Positions 6,545 through 12,772 are shown, counted from the first letter of the stretch. The stretch: DNA of 14,390 bases from Deinococcus sp. (GCF_025362455.1 NZ_JANYGJ010000055.1:1-14390), one strand, 5' to 3'. Program-made: numbers and translations. The notes: generated by a model from the sequence alone, not told the origin.

Positions 6545-6991
6545 ATGAACGCCATCAAGATTGTCCTCGGATTGACCGCCGCCCTGACCCTGGGTTCCTG
6601 CACCATGATGAACAAGCCCACCACCTACACCTTCAAGCACAAAGCCATCGAGGCCGATCCGGCGGCGGCGGGCGTGGCCAGCGTGAGCCTGGGCAACGCT
6701 GGCATGAGCACCACCACCCTGACGCTCAGCGGCCTGACCCCCGGCAAGGCCTACATCTCGCACTACCACGCCTTCGGCCCGGCGTCGAGCAACGATCCCT
6801 GCGCCTCCAACGGCCCGGTGACGGTGGGCTTTCCCAACTTCACCGCCGACGCTATGGGCATGGCCACCACGGTCCTAAGCACCGACATGGCCAAGATTGC
6901 CGGTGACGCGGGCGCCTACATCAACGTGCATTACGCCAGCGACCCCAGCACTATTCCTATTTGTGCGCCGATCAAAATGGTCAAGGGCTGA
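6545..6991 (+). CDS. CHRD/SOD-like lipoprotein, paralogue of the preceding gene's first domain
   Basis: The 148-residue precursor has a lipoprotein signal: a short basic start, a hydrophobic core (residues 4-16) and lipobox LGSC with Cys19, so it should be lipid-anchored. The mature part matches the first domain of the gene upstream block by block: YTFKH (28-32), SGLTPGKAYISHYHAFGP (62-79, with His73 and His75), DPCASNGPVTVGFP (84-97), AGAYINVH (122-129) and IPICAP (137-142). Cys86 and Cys140 are placed as in the paralogue. No cupredoxin domain is attached. ATG 6545 follows AGGGAGATCACC. An in-frame start at 6485 would add 20 residues encoded partly by the tandem repeat and would bury the signal peptide, so I reject it. 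Function is unproved. Possible copper binding or superoxide chemistry is inferred from the HYH motif and the fold resemblance. Confidence 0.78.
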   Translation: MNAIKIVLGLTAALTLGSCTMMNKPTTYTFKHKAIEADPAAAGVASVSLGNAGMSTTTLTLSGLTPGKAYISHYHAFGPASSNDPCASNGPVTVGFPNFTADAMGMATTVLSTDMAKIAGDAGAYINVHYASDPSTIPICAPIKMVKG

Positions 6992-7020
6992 GCCCTACAA
7001 GCTGAATTCGAAGCCGACAC

Positions 7021-7056
7021 AAGCGCCCGACCCCTCACAATGGGGCCGGGCGCTTT
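7021..7056. terminator. Hairpin between convergent genes, probably bidirectional terminator
   Basis: aagcgcccg (7021-7029) pairs with cgggcgctt (7047-7055), and after one mismatch cccc (7031-7034) pairs with gggg (7042-7045) around a 7-nt loop. The hairpin lies 29 nt after the lipoprotein stop and 13 nt from the end of the convergent DUF4384 gene. The T-tracts on both sides are short, so termination strength is uncertain. Confidence 0.7.
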
Positions 7057-7068
7057 GATGTGGTCCGC

Positions 7069-7947
7069 TCAGCGGCGGATGATCTGCACGTCGAAGGAGC
7101 CGCCGCGCACCTTGATGATGAGCTGGGCCTCGTCCTCGCCCTGGAAGCGGGCGTTCACGGCGTTGCCGCGCTCGTCACGGTTCACCAGTCGGTAGCCCTG
7201 GTTCTGGAGTTCGTTGGCGTACTGGATGTAGATCTGGGCGACGGTCTGCTGGCTCTGAAACTGCGAGCGCCAGTTCGGCTGGTTGCGCCAGACCGGCAGC
7301 GTCACCACCGGGTTGGTCTGGACCGGCTGGACATTGCCGGAGCCGTAAGCGACGTTGTAGTAGGCCACGTCGGTGATCCAGCTATTTTGCGGCACCGGGT
7401 TCTGGACCGGGTTGACCACGATGCTCAGCGCCTGGGCGAGCTGCTGAGAGCCGCCCTGGGCCGCCGGGGCGACGGTGGCGAACTTGTCCTGGCCGCTGCG
7501 GAAGCTGGCGATGCTGGAGGTGTCCAGCGGGCTCAGGCTGGCCAGCGCCAGCACCTTGTTCAGACCGTAGGGCGCGGCGATGTCGAAGGTGAAGCCGTCG
7601 CCCGCCGAGGGAAAGGCCTTGACGGTGTTGGCCTTGACGAAGTTGGCGCCGCCCGCATAGCGGTTGGGCAAAATCAGATCGACCTGGCCGTTGGGGTCCA
7701 CGTTGAACAGGTAAACGTAGGCGTCGCGGCTGACACGGGTATACAAGCGGATGCGGTCACCGGGCAGGTAGTTGGGCGTCTGTGAGCCGCTGCTGTCGCG
7801 GTCGGTCCAGACCTGCACCGAAACGTCGGCGGGCACGGGGTTGACGATGATGCTCTGGGCGCTGATTTTGGGGGTGGCGAACGCGGGGGCACCGAGCAGG
7901 CCGAGCGAGAGGCCGAGGGTGGCAGCGGAGATCAGGGTCTTGTTCAT
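7069..7947 (-). CDS. Exported DUF4384-domain protein
   Basis: The 292-residue protein begins with a clear signal peptide: MNK, a hydrophobic core (5-19) and cleavage after AFA (Ala24). Residues about 39-135 match the DUF4384 style: VPADVSVQVWTDR, YLPGDRIRLYTRVSRDAYVYLFNVDPNGQVDLILPN, and a later APYGLNKVLALAS strand. DUF4384 modules occur at the surface or periplasm, often beside protease or S-layer-like proteins, and have no known enzymatic activity. The C-terminal half (185-292) is Gln/Asn-rich and ends in a compact strand-helix region I do not recognise. ATG 7947 is chosen because it opens the signal peptide. A start at 8019 would prepend 24 residues encoded by the 77-bp repeat. A weak CACACT hexamer sits 6 nt before the ATG. 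Confidence 0.8.
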   Translation of the reverse strand: MNKTLISAATLGLSLGLLGAPAFATPKISAQSIIVNPVPADVSVQVWTDRDSSGSQTPNYLPGDRIRLYTRVSRDAYVYLFNVDPNGQVDLILPNRYAGGANFVKANTVKAFPSAGDGFTFDIAAPYGLNKVLALASLSPLDTSSIASFRSGQDKFATVAPAAQGGSQQLAQALSIVVNPVQNPVPQNSWITDVAYYNVAYGSGNVQPVQTNPVVTLPVWRNQPNWRSQFQSQQTVAQIYIQYANELQNQGYRLVNRDERGNAVNARFQGEDEAQLIIKVRGGSFDVQIIRR

Positions 7948-7958
7948 GTCCGCAGTGT

Positions 7959-8035
7959 GACGCTGAGCACTGACGGCAGGCTGATGGGGCGCCTGAAGGG
8001 ATGCCTGGTAAATTCTCATAGCCCGTCAGCAAGCT
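7959..8035. repeat. 77-bp direct repeat, copy A
   Basis: This sequence recurs at 9021-9097 in the same orientation with two mismatches (A/G at 8020/9082 and G/A at 8025/9087). Copy A lies between the DUF4384 start and the end of higA. The two copies bracket the HigBA pair and the IS30 remnant. Confidence 0.9.
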
Positions 8036-8046
8036 GATTGGAGGAG

Positions 8047-8463
8047 TCAGAGAAACACGCTGGGCGAGACCTTAAAATGGCGGCCCAGTCGCCGGGCGTG
8101 CTCGGCGGTGAACGTCCGCTTACCACTGGTGAGTTTGCTGATCTGGCCCTGGTCGATCCCCGTCGCCTCGGAAAGACCTTGCTGCGTTACTCCATGCTCC
8201 TTCATCAGCAGGCGCAGTTCCATGTCGGGCGCGGCAGGCGGAATCGGATAGTGTTCGACTTCGTAAGCCATGATGCGCTGCATCAACGTCTCAGCCAGCG
8301 GTGCGAGTGGATGACTCACCGTGTCGCCGATTTCACGGTCGAGTAACTGGAGGAAGGCGGTGGCGCTGATGAGGTCGGCTTCGCTCGCGATGGGAGTGAA
8401 CGCCTCCGGGGCGAGGCCCTGAAGCTGCTGAAACGTGCTGGAGAGTTGGGAGAAGTTGGTCAC
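8047..8463 (-). CDS. higA: HigA-type antitoxin with helix-turn-helix
   Basis: The 138-residue protein has an N-terminal helical part (1-80), which in this group contacts the toxin, and a C-terminal XRE-type helix-turn-helix: LLMKEHGVTQQGLSEATG (85-102), IDQGQISKLTSGKR (103-116), then the ARRLGRHFKVSP helix. In the family the antitoxin neutralises the HigB ribonuclease and, with it, represses their shared promoter. The start is GTG 8463, read directly after the higB stop (TAAGTG), with GGAGG 8 nt upstream inside the higB end, so translation is probably coupled. Toxin-first order is typical for higBA. It ends 12 nt before one copy of the 77-bp repeat. Confidence 0.85.
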   Translation of the reverse strand: MTNFSQLSSTFQQLQGLAPEAFTPIASEADLISATAFLQLLDREIGDTVSHPLAPLAETLMQRIMAYEVEHYPIPPAAPDMELRLLMKEHGVTQQGLSEATGIDQGQISKLTSGKRTFTAEHARRLGRHFKVSPSVFL

Positions 8464-8745
8464 TTATGGCCTCCAGGCATCGTATGCCCGATGTGTGAAA
8501 ACAGCCTCGATCAAGAATCGCTGACCGGGAAAGTTCGGAAAGACGATCAGCCGGTACTTGTTGCCGCCAATGTTGAAGACGATAAATCCCCCCACCCAGT
8601 CGGCACTGCCGTAGTCGCCACGGACCTCTGCGAAGTTGCCGTAGGTCGTCCTCTGAACGTGACGTAACCACTCGCGCAGCGGCTCCTCAGCTTCAGGGTA
8701 GTCAGCCCAAAAAGCAGCGAGGGTGCGAGGGACAAGGACGTTCAC
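8464..8745 (-). CDS. higB: HigB-family mRNA interferase toxin
   Basis: The 93-residue protein matches the HigB_toxin (PF09907) pattern: an N-terminal strand with PRTLAAFWADYPEAEEPLREW (7-27), NFAEVRGDYGSADWV (37-51), VFNIGGNKYRLIVF (56-69) and a C-terminal FTHRAYDAW (83-91). HigB toxins are ribosome-dependent RNases that cleave mRNA during translation. I choose GTG 8745 because the conserved start is MNVLVPRTL and because CATAAT ends 6 nt upstream with a plausible -35 further out. ATG 8769, eight codons earlier, would fall inside that promoter spacer. The operon continues directly into higA. The residues usually important for catalysis in this family (the basic/aromatic C-terminal cluster) look intact, so the toxin may be active. 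Confidence 0.85.
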   Translation of the reverse strand: MNVLVPRTLAAFWADYPEAEEPLREWLRHVQRTTYGNFAEVRGDYGSADWVGGFIVFNIGGNKYRLIVFPNFPGQRFLIEAVFTHRAYDAWRP

Positions 8746-8751
8746 AGGGCA

Positions 8752-8781
8752 ATTATGGCACAGGGTCATAGATATGGTGAA
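8752..8781 (-). promoter_or_regulatory. higBA promoter, leaderless
   Basis: On the minus strand, TTCACC (8776-8781) and CATAAT (8752-8757) are 18 bp apart, matching 4/6 and 5/6 of the sigma-70 consensus. The -10 ends 6 nt before GTG 8745, so the transcript would be leaderless. The TATG...CATA half-sites at 8754-8757/8767-8770 could belong to a HigA operator, but the arms are only 4 bp. Confidence 0.55.
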
Positions 8782-8819
8782 TTCCAGTTGCTAGCGCAGC
8801 GTGATCCGGAGGGGCTACG

Positions 8820-8851
8820 CTTTCTCTGACAGGAGCTTTCTCTGACAGGAG
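8820..8851 (+). repeat. 16-bp tandem duplication before the IS30 remnant
   Basis: ctttctctgacaggag occurs twice in tandem (8820-8835, 8836-8851). The second copy supplies AGGAG as a Shine-Dalgarno sequence 5 nt before ATG 8857. It is probably part of the leader of the degraded insertion sequence. Confidence 0.7.
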
Positions 8852-8856
8852 AAAAC

Positions 8857-9035
8857 ATGTGCTACCACCGCATCACGCTGCCTCTACGGTACAAGATCGA
8901 AGCGTTCTGTGAGGGGGGCATACGGCCAGCCAGATCGCCACGCAGCTCGGCGTCCACCGCACGACCACCTTGCGTGAACTGGAGCGCTGCACGCCGTATA
9001 CGGCCCAAGGCGCTCAGCAGGACGCTGAGCACTGA
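8857..9035 (+). pseudogene. IS30-family transposase N-terminal remnant, frameshifted
   Basis: ATG 8857 opens with MCYHRITLPLRYKIEAFCEGG, then the frame fails at a run of six G (8913-8918). Shifting by one base (as if seven G) gives HTASQIATQLGVHRTTTLREL from 8919, the N-terminal helix-turn-helix of IS30-type transposases, which binds the element's ends. That frame stops at TGA 9033-9035, inside the 77-bp repeat. The catalytic DDE core is absent, so the gene is dead. The loss of one G and the 3' truncation are both visible. Confidence 0.75.
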
Positions 9036-9097
9036 CGGCAGGCTGATGGGGCGCCTGAAGGGATGCCTGGTAAATTCTCATGGCCCATCAGCAAGCT
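9021..9097. repeat. 77-bp direct repeat, copy B
   Basis: This is the second copy of the sequence at 7959-8035 (75/77 identical). It truncates the IS30 remnant on its left and leads into the clpS promoter region on its right. gctcagc (9012-9018) and gctgagc (9024-9030) form a 7-bp inverted repeat across the left junction. Confidence 0.9.
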
Positions 9098-9176
9098 CAG
9101 GCGCCCGGCATGGGACAGTCGAGCTCACCCCCGCCCAATCTTGTCCCCGCTGCCACTTGCCCTCCCCAGGCGGCGC

Positions 9177-9182
9177 TACCAT
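9177..9182 (+). promoter_or_regulatory. -10-like TACCAT, leaderless start of clpS
   Basis: TACCAT ends 6 nt before GTG 9189, and the intervening nucleotides (accccc) contain no Shine-Dalgarno sequence. This supports leaderless initiation at the GTG. No strong -35 is seen at 16-18 bp. Confidence 0.5.
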
Positions 9183-9188
9183 ACCCCC

Positions 9189-9515
9189 GTGACCCGCCGC
9201 ACCCCCGCCGACCCTGGCAGCAACACCCAGACGCTGGAGCGCACCCAGACCACGCGCCCACGCCTCTACCGGGTGCTGCTGCTCAACGACGACTACACCC
9301 CGATGGACTTCGTGGTGATGGTGCTGGGGCAGTATTTTCGCAAGGCCGAGCCCGAAGCCCAGGCCATCATGCTGGCGGTTCACCGCAAGGGGCAGGGCGT
9401 GGCCGGGGTGTATACCCGCGAGGTGGCCGAAACCAAGGTCGCCCAGGTGACCCAGCACGCCCGCGCCGAGGGCTTTCCGCTGCGCGTGGTGGCCGAGCCG
9501 GAGCCGGACCTATGA
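9189..9515 (+). CDS. clpS: ClpS, N-degron adaptor of ClpAP
   Basis: The 108-residue protein has a flexible N-terminal extension (1-25, Thr/Pro/Arg-rich) followed by the ClpS fold. The substrate pocket motif LLNDDYTPMDFVV (31-43), the helix AIMLAVHRKGQGVAGVYT (59-76, with His65) and REVAETKVAQV (77-87) are all present. ClpS binds proteins with destabilising N-terminal residues and hands them to ClpA, using its N-terminal tail to modulate ClpA ATPase activity. The GTG at 9189 fits the family length and the TACCAT hexamer. Upstream in-frame codons run into repeat sequence and are rejected. The clpA gene follows 31 nt later in the same direction. Confidence 0.92.
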   Translation: MTRRTPADPGSNTQTLERTQTTRPRLYRVLLLNDDYTPMDFVVMVLGQYFRKAEPEAQAIMLAVHRKGQGVAGVYTREVAETKVAQVTQHARAEGFPLRVVAEPEPDL

Positions 9516-9550
9516 GCCGCGAGCGTATGAACAGAAGGAATTGCTTATGA
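9512..9550 (+). CDS. Possible 12-codon minicistron linking clpS and clpA
   Basis: ATG 9512 overlaps the clpS stop (TATGA), and its TGA at 9548-9550 overlaps the clpA ATG (ATGA). The peptide would be MSRERMNRRNCL. The codons AGA, AGG and TTA are rare for this GC-rich genome, but AGA-AGG is also the clpA Shine-Dalgarno sequence, so selection may act on that alone. It could serve as a translational coupler. Coding is unproved. Confidence 0.3.
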   Translation: MSRERMNRRNCL

Positions 9551-11748
9551 TTGCCGCCCAGTTCAGCCGGACCTTAGAACGCGCCGCCATCCTCGCCGGG
9601 GAGCGCGGCCACGAATACGTGACGCTGGAGCACCTGCTCTACGCCCTGACCGACGACCCCGACGCCAGGGCGGCCCTGCTCGGCAGCGGCGCGGACCTGA
9701 AGCGCCTGCGAACCGATCTCGATGCCGTGCTGGCCACTTTTGAAGAAGTCAACGCCCACCCCGAACTGACCCTCGGCGTGCAGGAAGTCGTGCAGGACGC
9801 CGTGCTCCAGCGCCACGCCAGCGGCAAGGGTCGCCAGGACGTGACCGGCGACCTGGTGCTGATCGAACTCTTAGAGCAGCCCGACAGTTTCGCTCGCGCC
9901 GCGCTCGAAGCCCAGGGTGTCACCCGGCTGAGGGTGCTGGACTACGTCAGCCACGGCGGCGAGCAGCAGGGCCAGCCCGGCACTGAATCCGGCACCGAGG
10001 ACACGGCACTAGAAGGCGAGCAACCTATAGACCCACTCGCCGCCTACACCACCGACCTGACCGCCCAGGCCGAGGCGGGCAGCCTCGATCCGGTGATCGG
10101 CCGCGCAGTGGAGCTGGAGCGGGTGCTGCACATCTTGGCGCGGCGCACCAAGAACAATCCGGTGCTCGTCGGCGAGCCGGGCGTGGGCAAAACCGCGCTG
10201 GCCGAGGCGCTGGCCCAGCACGTCAGCGGCAAGGACGCGCCCGGCTTTTTGCGTCAGGCCCGCGTCTACGCGCTGGATATGGGCGCTCTCATCGCCGGAA
10301 CGCGCTACCGGGGCGACTTCGAGCAGCGCCTCAAGGCCGTGCTGAAGGCGCTGGAATCGCACAACTGCGTGCTCTTTATAGATGAGCTGCACACCCTGGT
10401 CGGCGCCGGGGCCACCGAGGGCGGCAGCATGGACGCGGCGAACCTGCTCAAACCCGCCCTGGCACGCGGCGGGCTGCGGGTGCTGGGCGCCACCACGCCC
10501 CAGGAGCTGCGCCATCTGGAACGGGACCGGGCACTCTGGCGCCGCTTCGGCGTCGTGGACGTGCCGGAGCCCAGTGAACAGGACGCGCTGGAGATTCTGA
10601 AGGGCCTACGTAACCGCTACGCCGAGCACCATCACGTGACCTACAGCGAGGCCGCCCTGGACGCCGCCGTGAAGCTCTCGGCCCGCTACGTGCGCGACCG
10701 CTTTCTGCCCGACAAGGCCATCGACGTGATCGACGAGGCGGGGGCGGCCAGATCAGTGCGCGGCCTGGGCGGCGAGGTCACGGAGGCCGACATCGAGGCG
10801 ACGGTGGCCCGCATCGCCCGCGTGCCGGTGGGGCAGGTCAGGGCCGAAGAGGTCAAGTCGCTCGCCACGCTGGAACAGGACCTGGGTGAGCGCGTCTACG
10901 GTCAGGCGGCAGCCGTCAAGGCCCTGTCGAGCGCCGTGAAACTGGCCCGCGCCGGGCTGCGCGACCCGCGTAGACCCCAGGGCGCCTTCCTGTTCGCCGG
11001 GCCGACGGGCGTGGGCAAAACCGAGCTGGCGCGGGCGCTGGCCGACAGACTCGGTGTGGAACTCCTCAGATTCGACATGTCCGAATACCAGGAGCCGCAC
11101 ACCGTCGCCCGGCTGATCGGGGCGCCGCCCGGCTACGTGGGCTTCGATCAGGGCGGGCTGCTGACGGGCGCCATCGCCAAGCATCCCCAGGGCGTGCTGC
11201 TGCTCGACGAGATCGAGAAGGCGCACCCGGATGTGTACAACATCTTTTTGCAACTGCTCGACCACGGCACGCTGACCGACCACGCGGGCAAGAAGATCGA
11301 TGGGCGCGGCCTGATGGTCCTGTTCACCACCAACGCGGGCGCCGCCGACGCCTCGCGGCCCGCGCTGGGCTTCGCTCCGGTGGGGCGCGGCAGCGAGCAA
11401 CTCGAAGCGGTCAAGCGGACCTTCACGCCGGAATTCCGCAACCGCCTCGACGGCATCATTCCCTTCGCGGCGCTGTCGGAGTCGGTCATGGCGCAGGTCG
11501 TGGACAAGTTCCTGGCCGAGCTGGACGCGCAGCTTACCGAACGGGGCGTGACCCTGAGCGTCACGCCCGCCGCCCGCGCCCTGCTGGCGCGGCTGGGCTA
11601 CGACCCGGCCATGGGCGCCCGTCCGCTGGGCCGCGTCATCGAGGAGCGCCTGAAGCGCCCGCTGGCCGACGAACTGCTGTTCGGACGCTTATCAGGCGGC
11701 GGCAAGGTCACGGTGGGCGTCCAGGGCGGGGAATTGACGCTGAGGTGA
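9547..11748 (+). CDS. clpA: ClpA, AAA+ unfoldase of the Clp protease
   Basis: ClpA is the hexameric ATPase that unfolds substrates and feeds them to ClpP. The 733 residues show a repeat-type N-domain (1-140) that docks ClpS, and a variable acidic/Gln-rich linker (138-162). AAA-1 has Walker A GEPGVGKT (209-216) and Walker B VLFIDE (275-280). AAA-2 has Walker A GPTGVGKT (485-492) and Walker B VLLLDE (550-555). The ClpP-binding loop is LGF (607-609) where E. coli has IGL. The C-terminal MGARPLGRVIEERLKRPLADELLFG is characteristic. No coiled-coil middle domain is present, which separates it from ClpB and ClpC. ATG 9547 lies 7 nt after AAGGA (9535-9539). The TTG at 9541 would leave no room for the ribosome site. 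Length is close to E. coli ClpA (758). clpP is not in the window. Confidence 0.95.
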   Translation: MIAAQFSRTLERAAILAGERGHEYVTLEHLLYALTDDPDARAALLGSGADLKRLRTDLDAVLATFEEVNAHPELTLGVQEVVQDAVLQRHASGKGRQDVTGDLVLIELLEQPDSFARAALEAQGVTRLRVLDYVSHGGEQQGQPGTESGTEDTALEGEQPIDPLAAYTTDLTAQAEAGSLDPVIGRAVELERVLHILARRTKNNPVLVGEPGVGKTALAEALAQHVSGKDAPGFLRQARVYALDMGALIAGTRYRGDFEQRLKAVLKALESHNCVLFIDELHTLVGAGATEGGSMDAANLLKPALARGGLRVLGATTPQELRHLERDRALWRRFGVVDVPEPSEQDALEILKGLRNRYAEHHHVTYSEAALDAAVKLSARYVRDRFLPDKAIDVIDEAGAARSVRGLGGEVTEADIEATVARIARVPVGQVRAEEVKSLATLEQDLGERVYGQAAAVKALSSAVKLARAGLRDPRRPQGAFLFAGPTGVGKTELARALADRLGVELLRFDMSEYQEPHTVARLIGAPPGYVGFDQGGLLTGAIAKHPQGVLLLDEIEKAHPDVYNIFLQLLDHGTLTDHAGKKIDGRGLMVLFTTNAGAADASRPALGFAPVGRGSEQLEAVKRTFTPEFRNRLDGIIPFAALSESVMAQVVDKFLAELDAQLTERGVTLSVTPAARALLARLGYDPAMGARPLGRVIEERLKRPLADELLFGRLSGGGKVTVGVQGGELTLR

Positions 11749-11854
11749 GCGCCTGGAGTGAAGGGAGGGCCAGCCCACCGAACGCGGTCATCTCTGAATT
11801 CCGTTTTCAAACAGCGGGATCCTTCACTATCAGGATGACAACGTATCGACTCTC

Positions 11855-12403
11855 CTACGCCCGCTCGTAGGCGTCCGAGCTGGTCAGCACCAGCAGGTCG
11901 TCGTCCACCCTCAGCTCGCTGGTGAAGCCGCTTTCCAGATTCTTGTAGCGGTAGGTCTGCTCGGCGGTGCGGGTGTAGCGCTGGCGCACGGCTCTGAGGG
12001 ACAGGTCCGGCACGTTCACCCAGGCGGCCAGAAGGTCGCCCGACTGGCCCACGCCCAGCTTCAGGCGGCGCAGCGCCAAGGTGTTGGTGATCGGCGTGAC
12101 GCGCAGGTCGAGGTCGGTGCAGTGCTCAAGCTTGCTCAGACGGTGGCCGGAGGCGCTGCTCCAGACGCCGGATTTGGAGCGGTAGATGGTCATGGCCGCG
12201 CCGCCCGCCACTTGCAGATCGAGGATGGTGGGGCAGCCGTCGTCGCCGAGGTCGAGTTCGTACTTCAGCGCGAAGGCGTGTCCGCCCTGGCGGCCCACCA
12301 CCGTCCCCTCGGCGCGGCTCCAGCGCAGCAGACGCAGATGCTCCAGCGTCGGAGCGTCGGGGTTGAGGCTGCGCCACAGCAGCGGGGAGGCGGGGTCTGA
12401 CAT
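11855..12403 (-). CDS. Putative glycolipid-binding domain protein (PF06475, formerly DUF1089)
   Basis: The 182-residue protein follows the family pattern: WRSL....LEHLRL (10-25), GTVVGRQGGHAFALKYELDL (33-52), GCPTILDLQV, SKLEHCTDLDLRVTPITNTLALRRL (90-114), ending with AVRQRYTR..QTYRY (138-153) and a short acidic C-terminus. The family takes its name from a barrel structure suggested to bind glycolipid. No reaction is known, and there is no signal peptide. ATG 12403 is preferred over the longer frame starting at 12496, which would translate the 14-bp tandem repeats. TAAACT sits 7 nt before this ATG. It converges with clpA (106-nt gap, in which only a weak 5-bp hairpin is visible) and is divergent from the DUF945 gene. 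Confidence 0.75.
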   Translation of the reverse strand: MSDPASPLLWRSLNPDAPTLEHLRLLRWSRAEGTVVGRQGGHAFALKYELDLGDDGCPTILDLQVAGGAAMTIYRSKSGVWSSASGHRLSKLEHCTDLDLRVTPITNTLALRRLKLGVGQSGDLLAAWVNVPDLSLRAVRQRYTRTAEQTYRYKNLESGFTSELRVDDDLLVLTSSDAYERA

Positions 12404-12410
12404 ACCGGCC

Positions 12411-12416
12411 AGTTTA
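12411..12416 (-). promoter_or_regulatory. -10-like TAAACT, leaderless start
   Basis: On the minus strand, TAAACT ends 7 nt before ATG 12403 with no Shine-Dalgarno sequence between, which fixes the shorter start for the glycolipid-binding gene. The tandem 14-bp repeats begin 35 bp upstream. Confidence 0.5.
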
Positions 12417-12450
12417 GCCCGGCAACTCCAGGCATCTCCAGTTTCTCTTT

Positions 12451-12534
12451 GCACCGATCTTTGGGCACCGATCTTTGGGCACCGATCTTTGGGCACCGAT
12501 CTTTAGGCACCGATCTTTGGGCACCGATCTTTAG
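12451..12534. repeat. Six tandem copies of a 14-bp repeat
   Basis: gcaccgatctttgg is repeated exactly six times (12451, 12465, 12479, 12493, 12507, 12521), with ttag instead of ttgg in copies 4 and 6. Each unit holds one GATC. The array lies upstream of the minus-strand glycolipid-binding gene in a 369-bp divergent spacer. The rest of that spacer holds a MITE-like element (12595-12723) and the DUF945 promoter region. Confidence 0.95.
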
Positions 12535-12594
12535 GCCGAAATATCCACACCGAGTTTCGCCCAGCCCACCGCATCAATGCCTACGCCAGACGGC

Positions 12595-12723
12595 CTAGAG
12601 CAGTACTCCGAATTACGCCACGGGGAAAACAGCCTCCCCGCGCCTCCATTCTGCGTCCTGCTCAGTCAAAACTACTCGCTCCGCTCGGTCATAAAAAGGG
12701 TCTTTTTATGACATCTGCTCTAG
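12595..12723. mobile_element. 129-bp MITE-like element, copy 1
   Basis: The ends are ctagagcag (12595-12603) and its reverse complement ctgctctag (12715-12723). Inside are a cgggga/tcccccg-type hairpin and a perfect 10-bp-stem hairpin, tcataaaaag-ggt-ctttttatga (12689-12711). It has no coding capacity. An almost identical copy lies at 14230-14358. CTAG at both ends fits either part of the inverted repeat or a 4-bp target duplication of the YTAR type used by IS5-group elements (inference). Confidence 0.85.
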
Positions 12724-12760
12724 AGTCAACCCGTCAGAACACAATCCGGGCCACAGACGC

Positions 12761-12766
12761 TAGGCT
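12761..12766 (+). promoter_or_regulatory. -10-like TAGGCT before the DUF945 gene
   Basis: TAGGCT ends 6 nt before ATG 12773, with no Shine-Dalgarno sequence in ggcggc. It is the same spacing as at other leaderless starts in this window. The upstream 38 bp to the MITE end holds no clear -35, so the MITE lies just beyond the likely promoter. Confidence 0.4.
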
Positions 12767-12772
12767 GGCGGC

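Noticed and set aside
7060..7785. Long plus-strand ORF of 241 codons opposite the DUF4384 gene
   Set aside because: Antisense shadow: Val/Gly/Asp/Arg-rich mirror of a GC-rich gene. The minus strand has a signal peptide and domain match.
8746..8769. ATG 8769 as the higB start
   Set aside because: It lies within the spacer of the predicted -35/-10 pair, and the conserved N-terminus begins at GTG 8745.
11816..11841. Terminator between convergent clpA and the glycolipid-binding gene
   Set aside because: Only a 5-bp stem (atcct/aggat) with no T-run.
11855..12510. Longer start for the glycolipid-binding gene within the 14-bp repeats
   Set aside because: It would translate tandem repeats (KDRCPKIG) and bypass the TAAACT hexamer. 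Family proteins begin near the WR motif.
12451..12534. CRISPR array
   Set aside because: Units are contiguous 14-mers with no spacers and no cas genes nearby.
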